Shown: piece by piece, positions 1-8,544 of the stretch
How positions within the stretch are numbered: the stretch's first letter is position 1
Layout of the letters: each line of letters opens with the position of its first letter
Source of the DNA: Clostridiales bacterium
Lineage (GTDB): Bacteria > Bacillota > Clostridia > Christensenellales > Pumilibacteraceae
DNA length: 64,000 bases
Direction: 5' to 3'
Assembly (NCBI GenBank): GCA_022508445.1
Contig: JAFLVG010000001.1
Span: 286,508-350,507 of the forward strand
Notes under the pieces: model-generated
Seen by the model: only the letters and a program-made list of their open reading frames with translations
What the model was told of the DNA's origin: nothing
Database searches by the model: none
Position numbers and translations under genes: made by a program

Positions 1-1202
1 AGCTCACCGAATTTTTAACGATGCGTTTCGGCGACATCGACGCCACAATCGGCGTAACCTCACGCATAAAGACGCGCGACAGCCTTAAAGAAAAAATACT
101 GCGAAACAACCTCTACCGCGAAGCTCCGGCCGAGCGGATAGTGTTTGAAATGCACGACATCATCGGTGTAAAGATAGAGTGTCGATTCTTCAAGGACGAA
201 AAATATATTTACGAGAAAATACGCGAAACGTTCTGCGTAGATGTGGGGGGCGGCTTGTTTTGCCCTGCCGACAAAAAAGCAGTCAGGCTGAAACTCGACA
301 CACCCCAGCCCGAACGGCAAAAGAACGGCTATTCCATTTACAGGATTGACGGCAACGTCACTTACGCAGGCGAAAACTACAATTTCGAGCTCCAAATCAA
401 ATCGCTTGTCAACAGCTTCTGGTCGGAGATCGAGCATAAGCTCATATACAAAAACAACAGGCTTAACCAGTTCGACAATCTCATGAAAGAAATGCTCGAC
501 TACACGCACGAGAGCCTTTCCGGCATCGACCACCAGCTCAACCTCATTTTCGATCGTGTATCGGGCAACACTATCAGCAATCAGCAAGAACAGCTAAAAA
601 GCATGCTCGCGCTCGGGCTTAACGAGATGTACACGGCAATAGTAAAAGCCAACGTCGGCATTCCCGTCACAATAACCGAATACTCGGAAGCTATCGTCGA
701 CTATCTGATAACCGCTTCGTCGTACACCGACGAAATGAAAGGCGAATCGTCCATACAAACCATACGCGACAATATTTCGGGGCTTATAGCGCAAAAAACG
801 CACACCGCCCTTCCCAACAGCAACAATGGCGGCGACAACTACGGCGGACTGCTCGTGAGCCTTATGGAATGGATGCGGAATATCGACTACGCCGCAATCG
901 CTATCGGCGAAAAGATAACCGTGGACGTCGAGCTTGACGGCGTCGAGGGCGAAGTGGCAAAAATCCTGCTAAAAGAAATTAACACCGACTTCTACCTTAA
1001 CACATTTTTTCATATATTCTTTTCGCTCGAACGCGGCGACGATTCGCAGGACTTCACGTCATACGTCAAGTACTACACCGACCGCATAATATCGGGCAAA
1101 ACGCAAGAACAGCTCTACCGCACGCTCGCGCGTCTGTCCGAGCTTCCGGCAAACAAGCTTCCCCTTTCCGCGACCTTAAAAATGCTTGCGGACATTCATT
1201 AA
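1..1202 (+). CDS. RelA/SpoT-type (p)ppGpp synthetase-domain protein, 5' end cut by window
   Basis: The frame is open to base 1 (in-frame codons from base 3), so the gene begins upstream; the ATG at 21 is internal. The visible N-terminal ~190 residues look like a RelA/SpoT nucleotidyltransferase core: 'RIKTRDSLKEKI' near the start, a 'DIIGVKIECRFF' segment like the family's D-x-x-G-x-R-I strand, and 'ELQIKSLVNSFWSEIEHKLIYK', matching the family's E-L-Q-I-(R)-T...W...E-H-x-x-x-Y-K region. The known activity of the family is pyrophosphate transfer from ATP to GTP/GDP to make the (p)ppGpp alarmone in the cytoplasm. The C-terminal ~200 residues are helical and I do not recognise them; no TGS or ACT domain is visible. 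The next gene starts 19 bp downstream, so the two may be co-transcribed. The synthetase-fold call is fairly secure; whether it is active is unknown. Confidence 0.75.
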   Translation, partial: LTEFLTMRFGDIDATIGVTSRIKTRDSLKEKILRNNLYREAPAERIVFEMHDIIGVKIECRFFKDEKYIYEKIRETFCVDVGGGLFCPADKKAVRLKLDTPQPERQKNGYSIYRIDGNVTYAGENYNFELQIKSLVNSFWSEIEHKLIYKNNRLNQFDNLMKEMLDYTHESLSGIDHQLNLIFDRVSGNTISNQQEQLKSMLALGLNEMYTAIVKANVGIPVTITEYSEAIVDYLITASSYTDEMKGESSIQTIRDNISGLIAQKTHTALPNSNNGGDNYGGLLVSLMEWMRNIDYAAIAIGEKITVDVELDGVEGEVAKILLKEINTDFYLNTFFHIFFSLERGDDSQDFTSYVKYYTDRIISGKTQEQLYRTLARLSELPANKLPLSATLKMLADIH

Positions 1203-1221
1203 AAACATTTAGGAGCAAGGC

Positions 1222-1845
1222 ATGAAAGTATTATTAGTCAACGGCAGTCCGAGAGTGAACGGCTGCACCTTCACCGCACTGACCGAGATAGCTGAAACGC
1301 TCAAAAAAGAAAACATAGAAACGGAAATATTCCAGCTCGGCAACAAGCCCATACGCGACTGTATCGCTTGCGGCGGCTGCAACGGCAAAAACAAATGCGT
1401 GTTCGACGACGACGTCGCAAACAGCTTAATAGCAAAGGCCGCGGAATGCGACGGATTTGTTTTCGGCTCGCCCGTTTATTACGCTCACCCGTCGGGACGG
1501 ATACTCTCGGTGCTCGACCGCGCGTTCTACGCAGGAAAAGCGAGCTTTACTCATAAGCCTGCCGCCGCAATAGTATCGGCAAGGCGCGGAGGCTCGGCGG
1601 CGTCTTACGACGTTCTCAACAAATATTTCGGCATAACTCAAATGCCTATCGTTTCATCGTCGTATTGGAACATGGTGTACGGCTCTTCCGCCGAACAAGT
1701 AAAACAGGACGCGGAAGGCATGCAGACAATGCGCAACATCGGCAGAAACATGGCATGGATACTCAAATGTATCGAAGCCGGAAAAGCCGCAGGCATTTCT
1801 CTTCCGCAAACCGAAGCAAGCGAAAGAACAAATTTTATAAGATAA
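1222..1845 (+). CDS. Flavodoxin-fold NAD(P)H-dependent oxidoreductase / iron-sulfur flavoprotein-like
   Basis: A 207-residue protein opening with 'MKVLLVNGSPRVNGCT', the FMN-phosphate loop (GSPR-x-x-x-x-T) of the NADPH-dependent FMN reductase family. A cysteine cluster 'CIACGGCNGKNKC' at about residues 48-61 resembles the compact 4Fe-4S motif of iron-sulfur flavoproteins of anaerobes. 'FGSPVYYAHPSG' is the usual second flavin-contacting segment. The ATG has a good ribosome site (AGGAGC) a few bases upstream and lies 19 bp after the RelA/SpoT-like gene. Expected role: cytoplasmic electron transfer or quinone/nitro-group reduction; the substrate cannot be told. A bidirectional terminator follows. 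Confidence 0.8.
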   Translation: MKVLLVNGSPRVNGCTFTALTEIAETLKKENIETEIFQLGNKPIRDCIACGGCNGKNKCVFDDDVANSLIAKAAECDGFVFGSPVYYAHPSGRILSVLDRAFYAGKASFTHKPAAAIVSARRGGSAASYDVLNKYFGITQMPIVSSSYWNMVYGSSAEQVKQDAEGMQTMRNIGRNMAWILKCIEAGKAAGISLPQTEASERTNFIR

Positions 1846-1857
1846 GGTATTAAATTC

Positions 1858-1889
1858 AAAAATCCGACTTGAAGTCAAGTCGGATTTTT
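1858..1889. terminator. Bidirectional intrinsic terminator
   Basis: Perfect 15-bp inverted repeat (AAAAATCCGACTTGA and its complement) with a minimal loop, A-rich on one side and T-rich on the other. It sits between the ends of two convergent genes and can serve both. Confidence 0.88.
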
Positions 1890-1904
1890 TATGTTGGAAA
1901 TTTG

Positions 1905-3359
1905 CTATCTCTGTCTTTTACATCTTGTGCGATAAATAGAAATATATATATTATTGCGCTTTGTATTTAAGAGAATTGCTTTAATTATTCCGCCTACAAA
2001 AAGCAATGTGGCCGATATCAATATTGTAATATACATATCCGGAACAAAAGCGCGCACTACCCAAAGAGGCGTTGAAAAGACTATTTGCGGTAAAAGCAAT
2101 ATAAACATCGGCGCAAGCAAGTGCAACAAAACGAGCGCCGCTGTTTTAATTGCAAGATTACCTGTTTTCAAAGTCTTTTTATAAACATTAAGCAAGCAAA
2201 GCGGTAAAACGGACATTATAAACACCGCCAAATAGATAAGGTCGTAGAGCAAATGCCCAATCGCATATTCGTTTCCGTCGATTTGATTTGGCTCATCGCC
2301 CATAAGCAGTAAAGCGACTCCCCAATCGATTCTGTCCATAAGATCTTTTCCGACAAAATAATCGTTTGTATTTACGGCGATAGCAAAACCCTTCTCGCTT
2401 TCGGGCAAAATATAAATCGTCGACATGCCCGTTTCCACAAGTCCGCTGTGCCGAAGCGCGGGTTCCTTTAACGGCTCGTTGATTAAAGTCCAACCCATAC
2501 CGTAGCAATACGGAATAGACGCGTTTACGCTCACATTCTCGTAAAACATTTTATTTATGCTATCGCTCGAAATTATCCCTTGACCGCCGTTTAAGTACAT
2601 TTGAAGGTATTTGCCGAGATCGGCTGTCGAAGCAGACAAGTACCCTGCCGGAACGGAAATCCAATCTCCGTCGGCTTTGGGGTACTTGGGCGTTGTTTTT
2701 ATATTGAAGCCAAACCAATTTTCGTAGCCGCAAATCAATCCGTTTTCTATGCTTTCTTTAAGCGTTGCCGCCGATTTCGACATATTCAAAGGACGGAAAA
2801 CGTTTTCCGCTATATAGCTTTCATAGCTTTTGTCGCTTACGGCTTCAACAATCTTGCCGAGTAACGAATAGTTAACGTTTGCGTAAACATGAACGCCTTG
2901 TTTGCCCACTATTTTATAATTATCGAGATTTTGATGCTCTCCGAGTCCGCCGGTATGATTTAGAAGCTGCCTGATTGTTATTCTGTTCCCGTCCGTTGAT
3001 TTCGGCAGGTATTTCGATATTTTTGCATCTAAATCGATTTTGCCTTGTTCCACAAGCTGCATAATGCAAAGCGCCGTAAACGACTTGCTCACCGAGCCAA
3101 GCAAAAACGGGGTGTTCGTGCTTTTACAGCTTCCGTAAGTTTTGGAGAGCAGTACGTTTTCTTTATCTACAACGGTAATCGACATCGACGGGAAATGCGC
3201 TTTGGACGTAGCGTCCGAAAGATATGCGTCGATTCTGTCGTACACACTGCCGGCACTGTCGGCATAAGCTCTTGTTCGGTCAGCAAAACCCACGGTGCAC
3301 ACCGAACATATAACGAGCATTGCCAATGTTATTATCGTTATCTTTATGTATTTTTTCAT
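1905..3359 (-). CDS. Secreted/membrane serine hydrolase, beta-lactamase class C-like (penicillin-binding-protein family)
   Basis: A 484-residue protein with an N-terminal signal sequence (MKKYIKITIITLAMLVIC...) and the three motifs of the beta-lactamase/transpeptidase-like fold: S-x-x-K in 'LLGSVSKSFTAL', Y-x-N in 'YANVNYSLLG', and H-x-G in 'LRHSGLVETG'. After the ~350-residue catalytic domain come about three to four hydrophobic segments ('LIYLAVFIMSVLPLCLL', 'AALVLLHLLAPMFILLLP', 'ILISATLLFVGGIIKAILL'), so the enzyme is anchored by its C-terminus and acts outside the membrane. Relatives include esterases, D-aminopeptidases and FmtA/PBP4*-like proteins, so sequence alone does not prove beta-lactamase activity. 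It has its own transcription unit: a terminator lies upstream (for the next gene) and another downstream. Confidence 0.82.
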   Translation of the reverse strand: MKKYIKITIITLAMLVICSVCTVGFADRTRAYADSAGSVYDRIDAYLSDATSKAHFPSMSITVVDKENVLLSKTYGSCKSTNTPFLLGSVSKSFTALCIMQLVEQGKIDLDAKISKYLPKSTDGNRITIRQLLNHTGGLGEHQNLDNYKIVGKQGVHVYANVNYSLLGKIVEAVSDKSYESYIAENVFRPLNMSKSAATLKESIENGLICGYENWFGFNIKTTPKYPKADGDWISVPAGYLSASTADLGKYLQMYLNGGQGIISSDSINKMFYENVSVNASIPYCYGMGWTLINEPLKEPALRHSGLVETGMSTIYILPESEKGFAIAVNTNDYFVGKDLMDRIDWGVALLLMGDEPNQIDGNEYAIGHLLYDLIYLAVFIMSVLPLCLLNVYKKTLKTGNLAIKTAALVLLHLLAPMFILLLPQIVFSTPLWVVRAFVPDMYITILISATLLFVGGIIKAILLNTKRNNIYISIYRTRCKRQR

Positions 3360-3420
3360 CTAATCCTCTGCAAATCACCGTACATCGTACAACATTATAG
3401 CACATGGCGGCAATAAAAAC

Positions 3421-3447
3421 AAGGGCAACGTATTATTCGTTACCCTT
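3421..3447 (-). terminator. Intrinsic terminator downstream of the choloylglycine-hydrolase gene
   Basis: On the minus strand GGGTAACG pairs with CGTTGCCC (one G-U pair), followed by TTGTTTTTATT. It lies about 50 bp after the stop codon at 3499. Confidence 0.75.
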
Positions 3448-3498
3448 GCCGACTTTCGCACTGTTTATTTCCATAAGAAAAATATATTTGCCGAGTTT

Positions 3499-4473
3499 TC
3501 AGTTTTGCATAAATATCGTTTCGCCGTGCAAGAACGGATACCGTATGATAGCCGTTCCGTCGATATTCTCCTTGTGCATATCCACTGCGGTAATTCTGCT
3601 GTTGTCGTAGCTCGTGTAATACACAATGCCCTTGTCGGCGTCCATGCACGACGTGTAAATCGTAACTTCGTATTCGCCGTTTTCCATAACGCAACAGCCG
3701 CGCGTCTGCTCTACCGTGCCGAGAATGTGAAAAAACTGATTTACGCTCTCGTCGCAAGTTTTACAGCACGTCGAGTTGAGTGCGGTAAACGCCGCGCGCA
3801 CAAACCGCGATTGCGAGGATAAATCCCCGGGCAGTCCCAACGCGCCCATTCCTCTGCTGTATTCCGTAAGATTGAGCTTTTTCGAGAACTCGTTTTTGGG
3901 CGGTCTGGGCGACAGACTCATGTAGTTGTTCAGATTGAACAGCTGTTCGGGGAACGGCGGATTGTTTGTCAAAACACCTACGGGGTTATCGTACACATGA
4001 AGGCCCGTCGCGGTACTTTCGACTGTGATAGCGGCATGCTTATCGGCTATTATCCAGTGCAGCGGCGATACGGGCAATTCGGGCTTGAACGGGGTGTCCG
4101 TGAAATTCATTCTCGAAAGCGCGCGCTTTGCTTCCGGAACCGTAGCACAGCCGCCAAGCAACCACGGAATGAGCTCGAACTGCGCTATGTTATCCTTGCC
4201 GCTTTGCACCTTGTTATAAACGGCATTGCCGGCAAACCGAAGCCCTGCCATAGCCAAACCCTTTTCGTTGACCGCGTCGTAATACATCGGGTAATCGTCG
4301 ATTACGCATCCGACGCCTATGAATGCATAATGCGCTTGCACCGTTCCTGCGTCACGGTAAGAAAAGCGCTTACGGCGCGGTGTGATTATCACCTCTTCGC
4401 CGTAAGAACAATCATTGTCGAGCGTTCGTCCGAAAAAGAAGTCTTCCGATACGAATTTGATTGCTGTACACAT
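3499..4473 (-). CDS. Choloylglycine hydrolase family (bile salt hydrolase / penicillin V acylase)
   Basis: A 324-residue Ntn-hydrolase. The N-terminus 'MCTAIKFVSEDFFFGRTLD' has the family nucleophile Cys2 (exposed after Met removal) and the partner residues Arg16 and Asp19. 'WIIADKHAAITVE', 'GVLTNNPPF' with the catalytic-region Asn, and 'RFVRAAF' with the conserved Arg are also present, and the length fits (about 315-330 usual). It would cleave the amide bond of conjugated bile salts or penicillin V in the cytoplasm; bile-salt hydrolysis suits a gut organism. Oddity: the loop normally reading G-L-N-F-P reads 'GLRFAG', so the substrate-contacting Asn is Arg79. This blurs the bile-acid versus penicillin assignment. 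The ribosome site is GGGAGT just before the ATG; the unit is monocistronic. Confidence 0.85.
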   Translation of the reverse strand: MCTAIKFVSEDFFFGRTLDNDCSYGEEVIITPRRKRFSYRDAGTVQAHYAFIGVGCVIDDYPMYYDAVNEKGLAMAGLRFAGNAVYNKVQSGKDNIAQFELIPWLLGGCATVPEAKRALSRMNFTDTPFKPELPVSPLHWIIADKHAAITVESTATGLHVYDNPVGVLTNNPPFPEQLFNLNNYMSLSPRPPKNEFSKKLNLTEYSRGMGALGLPGDLSSQSRFVRAAFTALNSTCCKTCDESVNQFFHILGTVEQTRGCCVMENGEYEVTIYTSCMDADKGIVYYTSYDNSRITAVDMHKENIDGTAIIRYPFLHGETIFMQN

Positions 4474-4557
4474 AATTATACTCCCTTATTGAGTTGTTGC
4501 GCACTTATTATTATATGCTCCGTTCGGAGTATTATTTCGTGCAACGGCTTAAACAAA

Positions 4558-4591
4558 AAGCTGAGATTTTCACTAATGAAAATCTCAGCTT
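4558..4591 (-). terminator. Terminator of the mrnC-gpmI operon
   Basis: A perfect 15-bp-arm hairpin (AAGCTGAGATTTTCA, 4-nt loop, complement), followed on the minus strand by TTTTTGTTT. It is 14 bp after the gpmI stop codon. Confidence 0.92.
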
Positions 4592-4605
4592 ATAAATCAC
4601 TTTTA

Positions 4606-6120
4606 CTATTTTTCTATTATGCTCTCGCCCGTCATTTCGCTCGGCTTTTCCACGCCCATGATGTCGAGAAGCGTGGGAGCAACGTCGCAGAGCGCTTTGC
4701 CCGATTTGAGCGTTTTGCCTAAATACTTGTCGCCTGCAACAATGAGCGGTACCAGGTTTGTAGTATGCGAGGTACAAGGCGATCCGCCCTCGAACTGCAT
4801 AACTTCGGCATTGCCGTGGTCTGCCGTTACGATTGCCGTGCCGCCGCTCTTCCACACGGCCTCGACGACTTTTTTAAGACATTCGTCAACGGCTTCGACC
4901 GCTTTGACCGCAGCATTGAACACGCCGGTATGTCCGACCATGTCGCAGTTGGCGAAGTTGAGGATCAAAACGTCCTTGCCGCTTTGCACCTGCTCGACCG
5001 CTTTGTCCGCCACCTCGTATGCGCTCATCTCGGGTTGAAGGTCATACGTCGGCACCTTGGGGCTTGCGACGAGTACGCGCGTTTCATTGTCGTTCGGTTT
5101 TTCCACACCGCCGTTAAAGAAGAATGTGACGTGCGCGTACTTTTCGGTTTCCGCTACTCGGGCTTGGGTAAAGCCTTTGCTTGCAAGATACTCGCCGAGC
5201 GTGTTCTTTAAGTGCCGCGGCGGAAACGCCGTTTCGATATTGTTAAGCGTGACGTCGTACTGCGTCATGCCTACATACGTTATCTTTTTGTATCCGCCCA
5301 TGCGCTCAAAGCAGTCGAACTGCGGCTCGGTGATAGCACGCGAAATCTGACGTGCGCGGTCGGCGCGGAAGTTATAGAATATCATCGCGTCGCCGGCGTT
5401 TACGCCCTTGTACTCGCCTATTACGACAGGCTCGACAAACTCGTCCATCGTGCCTGCGGCATAGCTCGATGCCATTGCCGAGTCGGGCGAGCTGAAATGC
5501 TTGCCTGCGCCCGCGAACACCGCGTTGTATCCGCGCGCCACGCGCTCCCAGCGGTTGTCCCTGTCCATATAGTAATATCTGCCGACGATCGTGCCGACTT
5601 GTCCGACGCCGATTTCCTTCATTTTATCTTCGAGCTCGCGAATAAATCCTCGCCCCGAGTCGGGCGGAACGTCGCGCCCGTCGGTGATGCAATGCACGTA
5701 CACCTTGCTCACGCCGCGCTTTTTGCAAAGTTCGAGCAAAGCGTACAGATGCGTGTTCATGCTGTGCACTCCGCCGTTGCTTAAAAGCCCGACGAGGTGC
5801 ATTGCGGACTTGTTATTAAGCACGGCGTCGATAGCCGTGTTAAACGCCGCATTGCTGTCGAACGAGCCGTCCTTGATTGCGTCGTCGATAGTCGTAATGT
5901 CTTGGTAAACGACTCTTCCCGCGCCGAGATTCAAGTGTCCGACCTCGCTGTTGCCCATTTGCCCCTCGGGGAGGCCTACGGCGTATCCCGAAGCATTGAT
6001 GAGCGTGTGCGGGTACTTTTCAATCAGCGAGTCGATAAAAGGCTTTTTCGCCTTTTTTACGGCGTTGCCGTAATCGTCTTGATTGTTGCCGAATCCGTCG
6101 AGAATGATCAAAGCGTTCAT
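4606..6120 (-). CDS. gpmI: 2,3-bisphosphoglycerate-independent phosphoglycerate mutase
   Basis: A 504-residue protein, the normal length for the Mn-dependent enzyme (about 510). It interconverts 3- and 2-phosphoglycerate in glycolysis. The N-terminus 'LIILDGFGNNQDDYGNAV' carries the first metal-binding Asp. 'GLPEGQMGNSEVGHLNLGAGR' holds the catalytic serine (GNSEVGH). 'HCITDGRDVPPDSG' and 'GRYYYMDRDNRWER' are the substrate-binding blocks. The C-terminal metal ligands are in 'NFANCDMVGHTGVF' and 'TADHGNAE'. It is the last gene of the block mrnC-thyX-rlmB-tpiA-gpmI, 106 bp after tpiA, and is followed by a strong terminator. Pairing with tpiA places two glycolytic enzymes together. Confidence 0.97.
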   Translation of the reverse strand: MNALIILDGFGNNQDDYGNAVKKAKKPFIDSLIEKYPHTLINASGYAVGLPEGQMGNSEVGHLNLGAGRVVYQDITTIDDAIKDGSFDSNAAFNTAIDAVLNNKSAMHLVGLLSNGGVHSMNTHLYALLELCKKRGVSKVYVHCITDGRDVPPDSGRGFIRELEDKMKEIGVGQVGTIVGRYYYMDRDNRWERVARGYNAVFAGAGKHFSSPDSAMASSYAAGTMDEFVEPVVIGEYKGVNAGDAMIFYNFRADRARQISRAITEPQFDCFERMGGYKKITYVGMTQYDVTLNNIETAFPPRHLKNTLGEYLASKGFTQARVAETEKYAHVTFFFNGGVEKPNDNETRVLVASPKVPTYDLQPEMSAYEVADKAVEQVQSGKDVLILNFANCDMVGHTGVFNAAVKAVEAVDECLKKVVEAVWKSGGTAIVTADHGNAEVMQFEGGSPCTSHTTNLVPLIVAGDKYLGKTLKSGKALCDVAPTLLDIMGVEKPSEMTGESIIEK

Positions 6121-6226
6121 AATTATACCTTCTTTAATTCTTTTGTACTATTATTTTATTTCGAGTAACAAGTTTACTTGCTTACAATAGCAAATTTGCG
6201 GCGATAACAAATCGACATAGTATCGC

Positions 6227-6979
6227 TTATTTCGCGGCGTTTACGATATAAGCAAAATCGTCGGCTTTAAGGCTCGCACCGCCGATAAGTCCGCCGTCGA
6301 TTTCGGGCCGGGCCATAAGTCCGTCCACGTTCTTCGCGTTCATGCTGCCGCCATACTGAATGCGCATACCGTCCGCTACCGCTTCGCCGTAAAGCTCCTT
6401 CACTACCGAACGAATGTATCCGATTGTTTCGTTCGCCTGCTCGTCGGTAGCGGTCTTGCCCGTGCCGATCGCCCACACCGGCTCATAAGCGATAACAACC
6501 TTTTTCGCGTCGTCCGCCGAAATATTCTCGAACGCGCCGACAACCTGCGTGCGGCATACTTTTTCGGTCATGCCGCCCTCGCGCTCGGCGAGCATTTCGC
6601 CCACGCAAACGATGGGAGTAAATCCGTATTTAAGCGCTTGAACAAGCCGCGCGTTGACCGTCTTGTCGGTTTCGCCGAAATATTGGCGGCGTTCGCTGTG
6701 ACCTATGATAACATAGCTCGCGCCGGCTTCTTTCAGCATTGCCGCAGAAATCTCGCCCGTAAACGCGCCGCTGTCCGCCCACGCGATGTTTTGCGCGCCG
6801 ACTGCGATATTGGTTTTCTTGCAAAGCTCCGCCGCAAGCGCGATGTCGGTAAACGGTACGCACACAACCACGTCACACGCCGCATTTTTGACTTTGGGCG
6901 CAAGCGCGGAAATAAGCTCGCGGCACTCCGCCGCCGTCTTATTCATCTTCCAGTTGCCTGCTATTATAGGTTTTCTCAT
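6227..6979 (-). CDS. tpiA: Triosephosphate isomerase
   Basis: A 250-residue TIM barrel beginning 'MRKPIIAGNWKMNK', with the substrate lysine in NWKMNK. The catalytic His is in 'YVIIGHSERR', the catalytic Glu in 'VVIAYEPVWAIGTGKTA' (loop 6), and the phosphate-binding 'QYGGSMNAKN' and 'GGLIGGASL' follow. It interconverts dihydroxyacetone phosphate and glyceraldehyde 3-phosphate in the cytoplasm. The frame is open farther upstream into rlmB, but the ATG at 6979 matches the family start exactly and has AAGGAGA a few bases before it. Only 11 bp separate it from the rlmB stop, so the two are surely co-transcribed. Confidence 0.97.
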   Translation of the reverse strand: MRKPIIAGNWKMNKTAAECRELISALAPKVKNAACDVVVCVPFTDIALAAELCKKTNIAVGAQNIAWADSGAFTGEISAAMLKEAGASYVIIGHSERRQYFGETDKTVNARLVQALKYGFTPIVCVGEMLAEREGGMTEKVCRTQVVGAFENISADDAKKVVIAYEPVWAIGTGKTATDEQANETIGYIRSVVKELYGEAVADGMRIQYGGSMNAKNVDGLMARPEIDGGLIGGASLKADDFAYIVNAAK

Positions 6980-6990
6980 GACAATCTCCT

Positions 6991-7731
6991 TTATTCGGTA
7001 CGAGAGCCTCTCTCGCATTGTAGTTTTGCATAAATCCCGAGCGCCGCCGCAACGCCTGCGTTGAGCGAGTTTATCTTGCCGCGCATGGGCAGCGACACAA
7101 CCCCGTCGCACAGCTCGCGCGTAAGCCGCGATATGCCATTGCCTTCCGCGCCGACAACGAGTGCGACTGCGCCCGACAAATCTGTTTTATAAATGTCCGT
7201 TTCGCCCATGTCGAGGGCGTACACCCACACACCGCGTCGTTTAAGCTCGCGTACCGCGTCGTTGACGTTGGTAACTCGCGCGACTTTAACGTATTCCGCC
7301 GCGCCCGCCGCCACTTTTATCACGGTGTCGTTAACGGGAACTTGTCTGTTCTTGCCGATCACCACCCCGTGAACTCCGCCGCACTCGCAAGAACGCAAAA
7401 TGCTTCCGAAGTTGTGCGGATCCTCGATTCCGTCGAGAATAACTATAAACGGCTTTTCGCTTTTTGCCTCCGCCGCAGAGAAGATGCCGTCCAGATCGGA
7501 ATACTCGAAATCGGTACAGTACCCTATACAGCCTTGGTACGACGCGCCCTCCGCCGCGCGATCGAGCGCCGCCTTGTCCGAAAACCGAACGGGTACGCCG
7601 GCACGCCTTGCACGGTCTAATATCTCGGTCGTTCGACCGTCGTGGCCGTGTGTGCCGACAATCTCGATGCGGTTGAAGCCGCCGCCGTTTTTAAGCCGTT
7701 CGAGAACGGCATTTTTACCGAAAATTTTTAT
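6991..7731 (-). CDS. rlmB: 23S rRNA 2'-O-methyltransferase RlmB (SpoU/TrmH family), apparent ATA start
   Basis: A 246-residue SpoU-class protein. Read from 7731 it gives a normal RlmB N-terminus ('KIFGKNAVLERL'), the substrate-binding domain, then the knotted SAM-binding domain: 'ILDGIEDPHNFGSILRS' (motif 1), 'LVVGAEGNGISRL' (motif 2) and 'LPMRGKINSLNAGVAAAL' (motif 3). It methylates a G ribose in the 23S peptidyl-transferase region. Oddity: between the in-frame TGA inside the end of thyX (near 7759) and codon ~111 there is no ATG, GTG or TTG. The codon where family members start Met-Lys-Ile is ATA (7729-7731). A TTG at 7398 would delete the first domain and part of motif 1, so I take the ATA (or nearby ATT) as the start. 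It lies 20 bp after thyX and 11 bp before tpiA. Confidence 0.85.
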   Translation of the reverse strand: MKIFGKNAVLERLKNGGGFNRIEIVGTHGHDGRTTEILDRARRAGVPVRFSDKAALDRAAEGASYQGCIGYCTDFEYSDLDGIFSAAEAKSEKPFIVILDGIEDPHNFGSILRSCECGGVHGVVIGKNRQVPVNDTVIKVAAGAAEYVKVARVTNVNDAVRELKRRGVWVYALDMGETDIYKTDLSGAVALVVGAEGNGISRLTRELCDGVVSLPMRGKINSLNAGVAAALGIYAKLQCERGSRTE

Positions 7732-7751
7732 ATGTACACCCGTTATGCTTT

Positions 7752-8483
7752 TTATGCCTTGACGTTTTCAAACAGCTTGTCGCGCATAGCTTTGACTTCC
7801 GCGCTTTTGCCGCACGACTTTTTGCCTTCGGGACACGCGCCGTGCAAGCACCCGGGGCCGCAGTCTCGGAATAGATTGGGCGCGACCTTTACGGCCTCTC
7901 CCATCATCAGCCACGCCACACTGCGAATTTCCCACTGCGCGCGGTTACAGCAACGCAGTTCGAAAAAGTGCATAAGCTCGCGCGCGTTCATCGTAACTAT
8001 CATTTTGGTTTCGCAAGCATTGGGCAGAATGAACCGCGCGTCCTCGTTTGACTTTTCACCCCTACCGAGCGCCGTTTGCCAATCGCGGTACCAGTCCATT
8101 ATCGTGTCCATCTGACCCTTGTAACGCGCTACCGCCGCCGCACCCATGTCCTCTATCGCAGGCGGAACGACGTAGTTGAACGAATCCTCCGATACATAGC
8201 GTTGAGAACGCACAGAGAACGACGCAATGCGGTGTCTTGTTATCTGCGCCAAGAACGCACGCGAAACGCCTTCTACCGAAAACGTGAACGACGCATGCTC
8301 TATGGGAGAATGGTGTCCCATTTCGGTAAGCCGCGCAATAAACGCGCTGTTATCGCCCGACATGATGTTGTCAGTGAGATCGTCCAGCTCTCTATCCGAG
8401 TAGCACAGCTTCGCGGCAAGCGCGACCGTGGCTTCCGGATCGGCAGTGTAGCGTATTAACTTGACTTTGGGTGTTACTTGCAT
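7752..8483 (-). CDS. thyX: Flavin-dependent thymidylate synthase
   Basis: A 243-residue ThyX. The signature R-H-R-x7-S is present as 'RHRIASFSVRSQRY', preceded by 'GHHSPIEHASFTFSVEGVSR' (the FAD/folate-binding block) and followed by 'RFILPNACETKMIVTMNARELMHFFELR', with the arginine and histidine that bind dUMP and flavin. It makes dTMP from dUMP using methylenetetrahydrofolate and NADPH, with FAD as carrier, and replaces ThyA in many anaerobes. The ATG has AAAGGAAA upstream and lies 61 bp after mrnC. The order mrnC-thyX-rlmB is a familiar clostridial arrangement, often with cysS upstream. Confidence 0.96.
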   Translation of the reverse strand: MQVTPKVKLIRYTADPEATVALAAKLCYSDRELDDLTDNIMSGDNSAFIARLTEMGHHSPIEHASFTFSVEGVSRAFLAQITRHRIASFSVRSQRYVSEDSFNYVVPPAIEDMGAAAVARYKGQMDTIMDWYRDWQTALGRGEKSNEDARFILPNACETKMIVTMNARELMHFFELRCCNRAQWEIRSVAWLMMGEAVKVAPNLFRDCGPGCLHGACPEGKKSCGKSAEVKAMRDKLFENVKA

Positions 8484-8544
8484 ACTGTTTCCTTTTGTAT
8501 GTATTGTTTATAGAAAAACCGAAACGCCGTCTCGCGCTTTGGAT

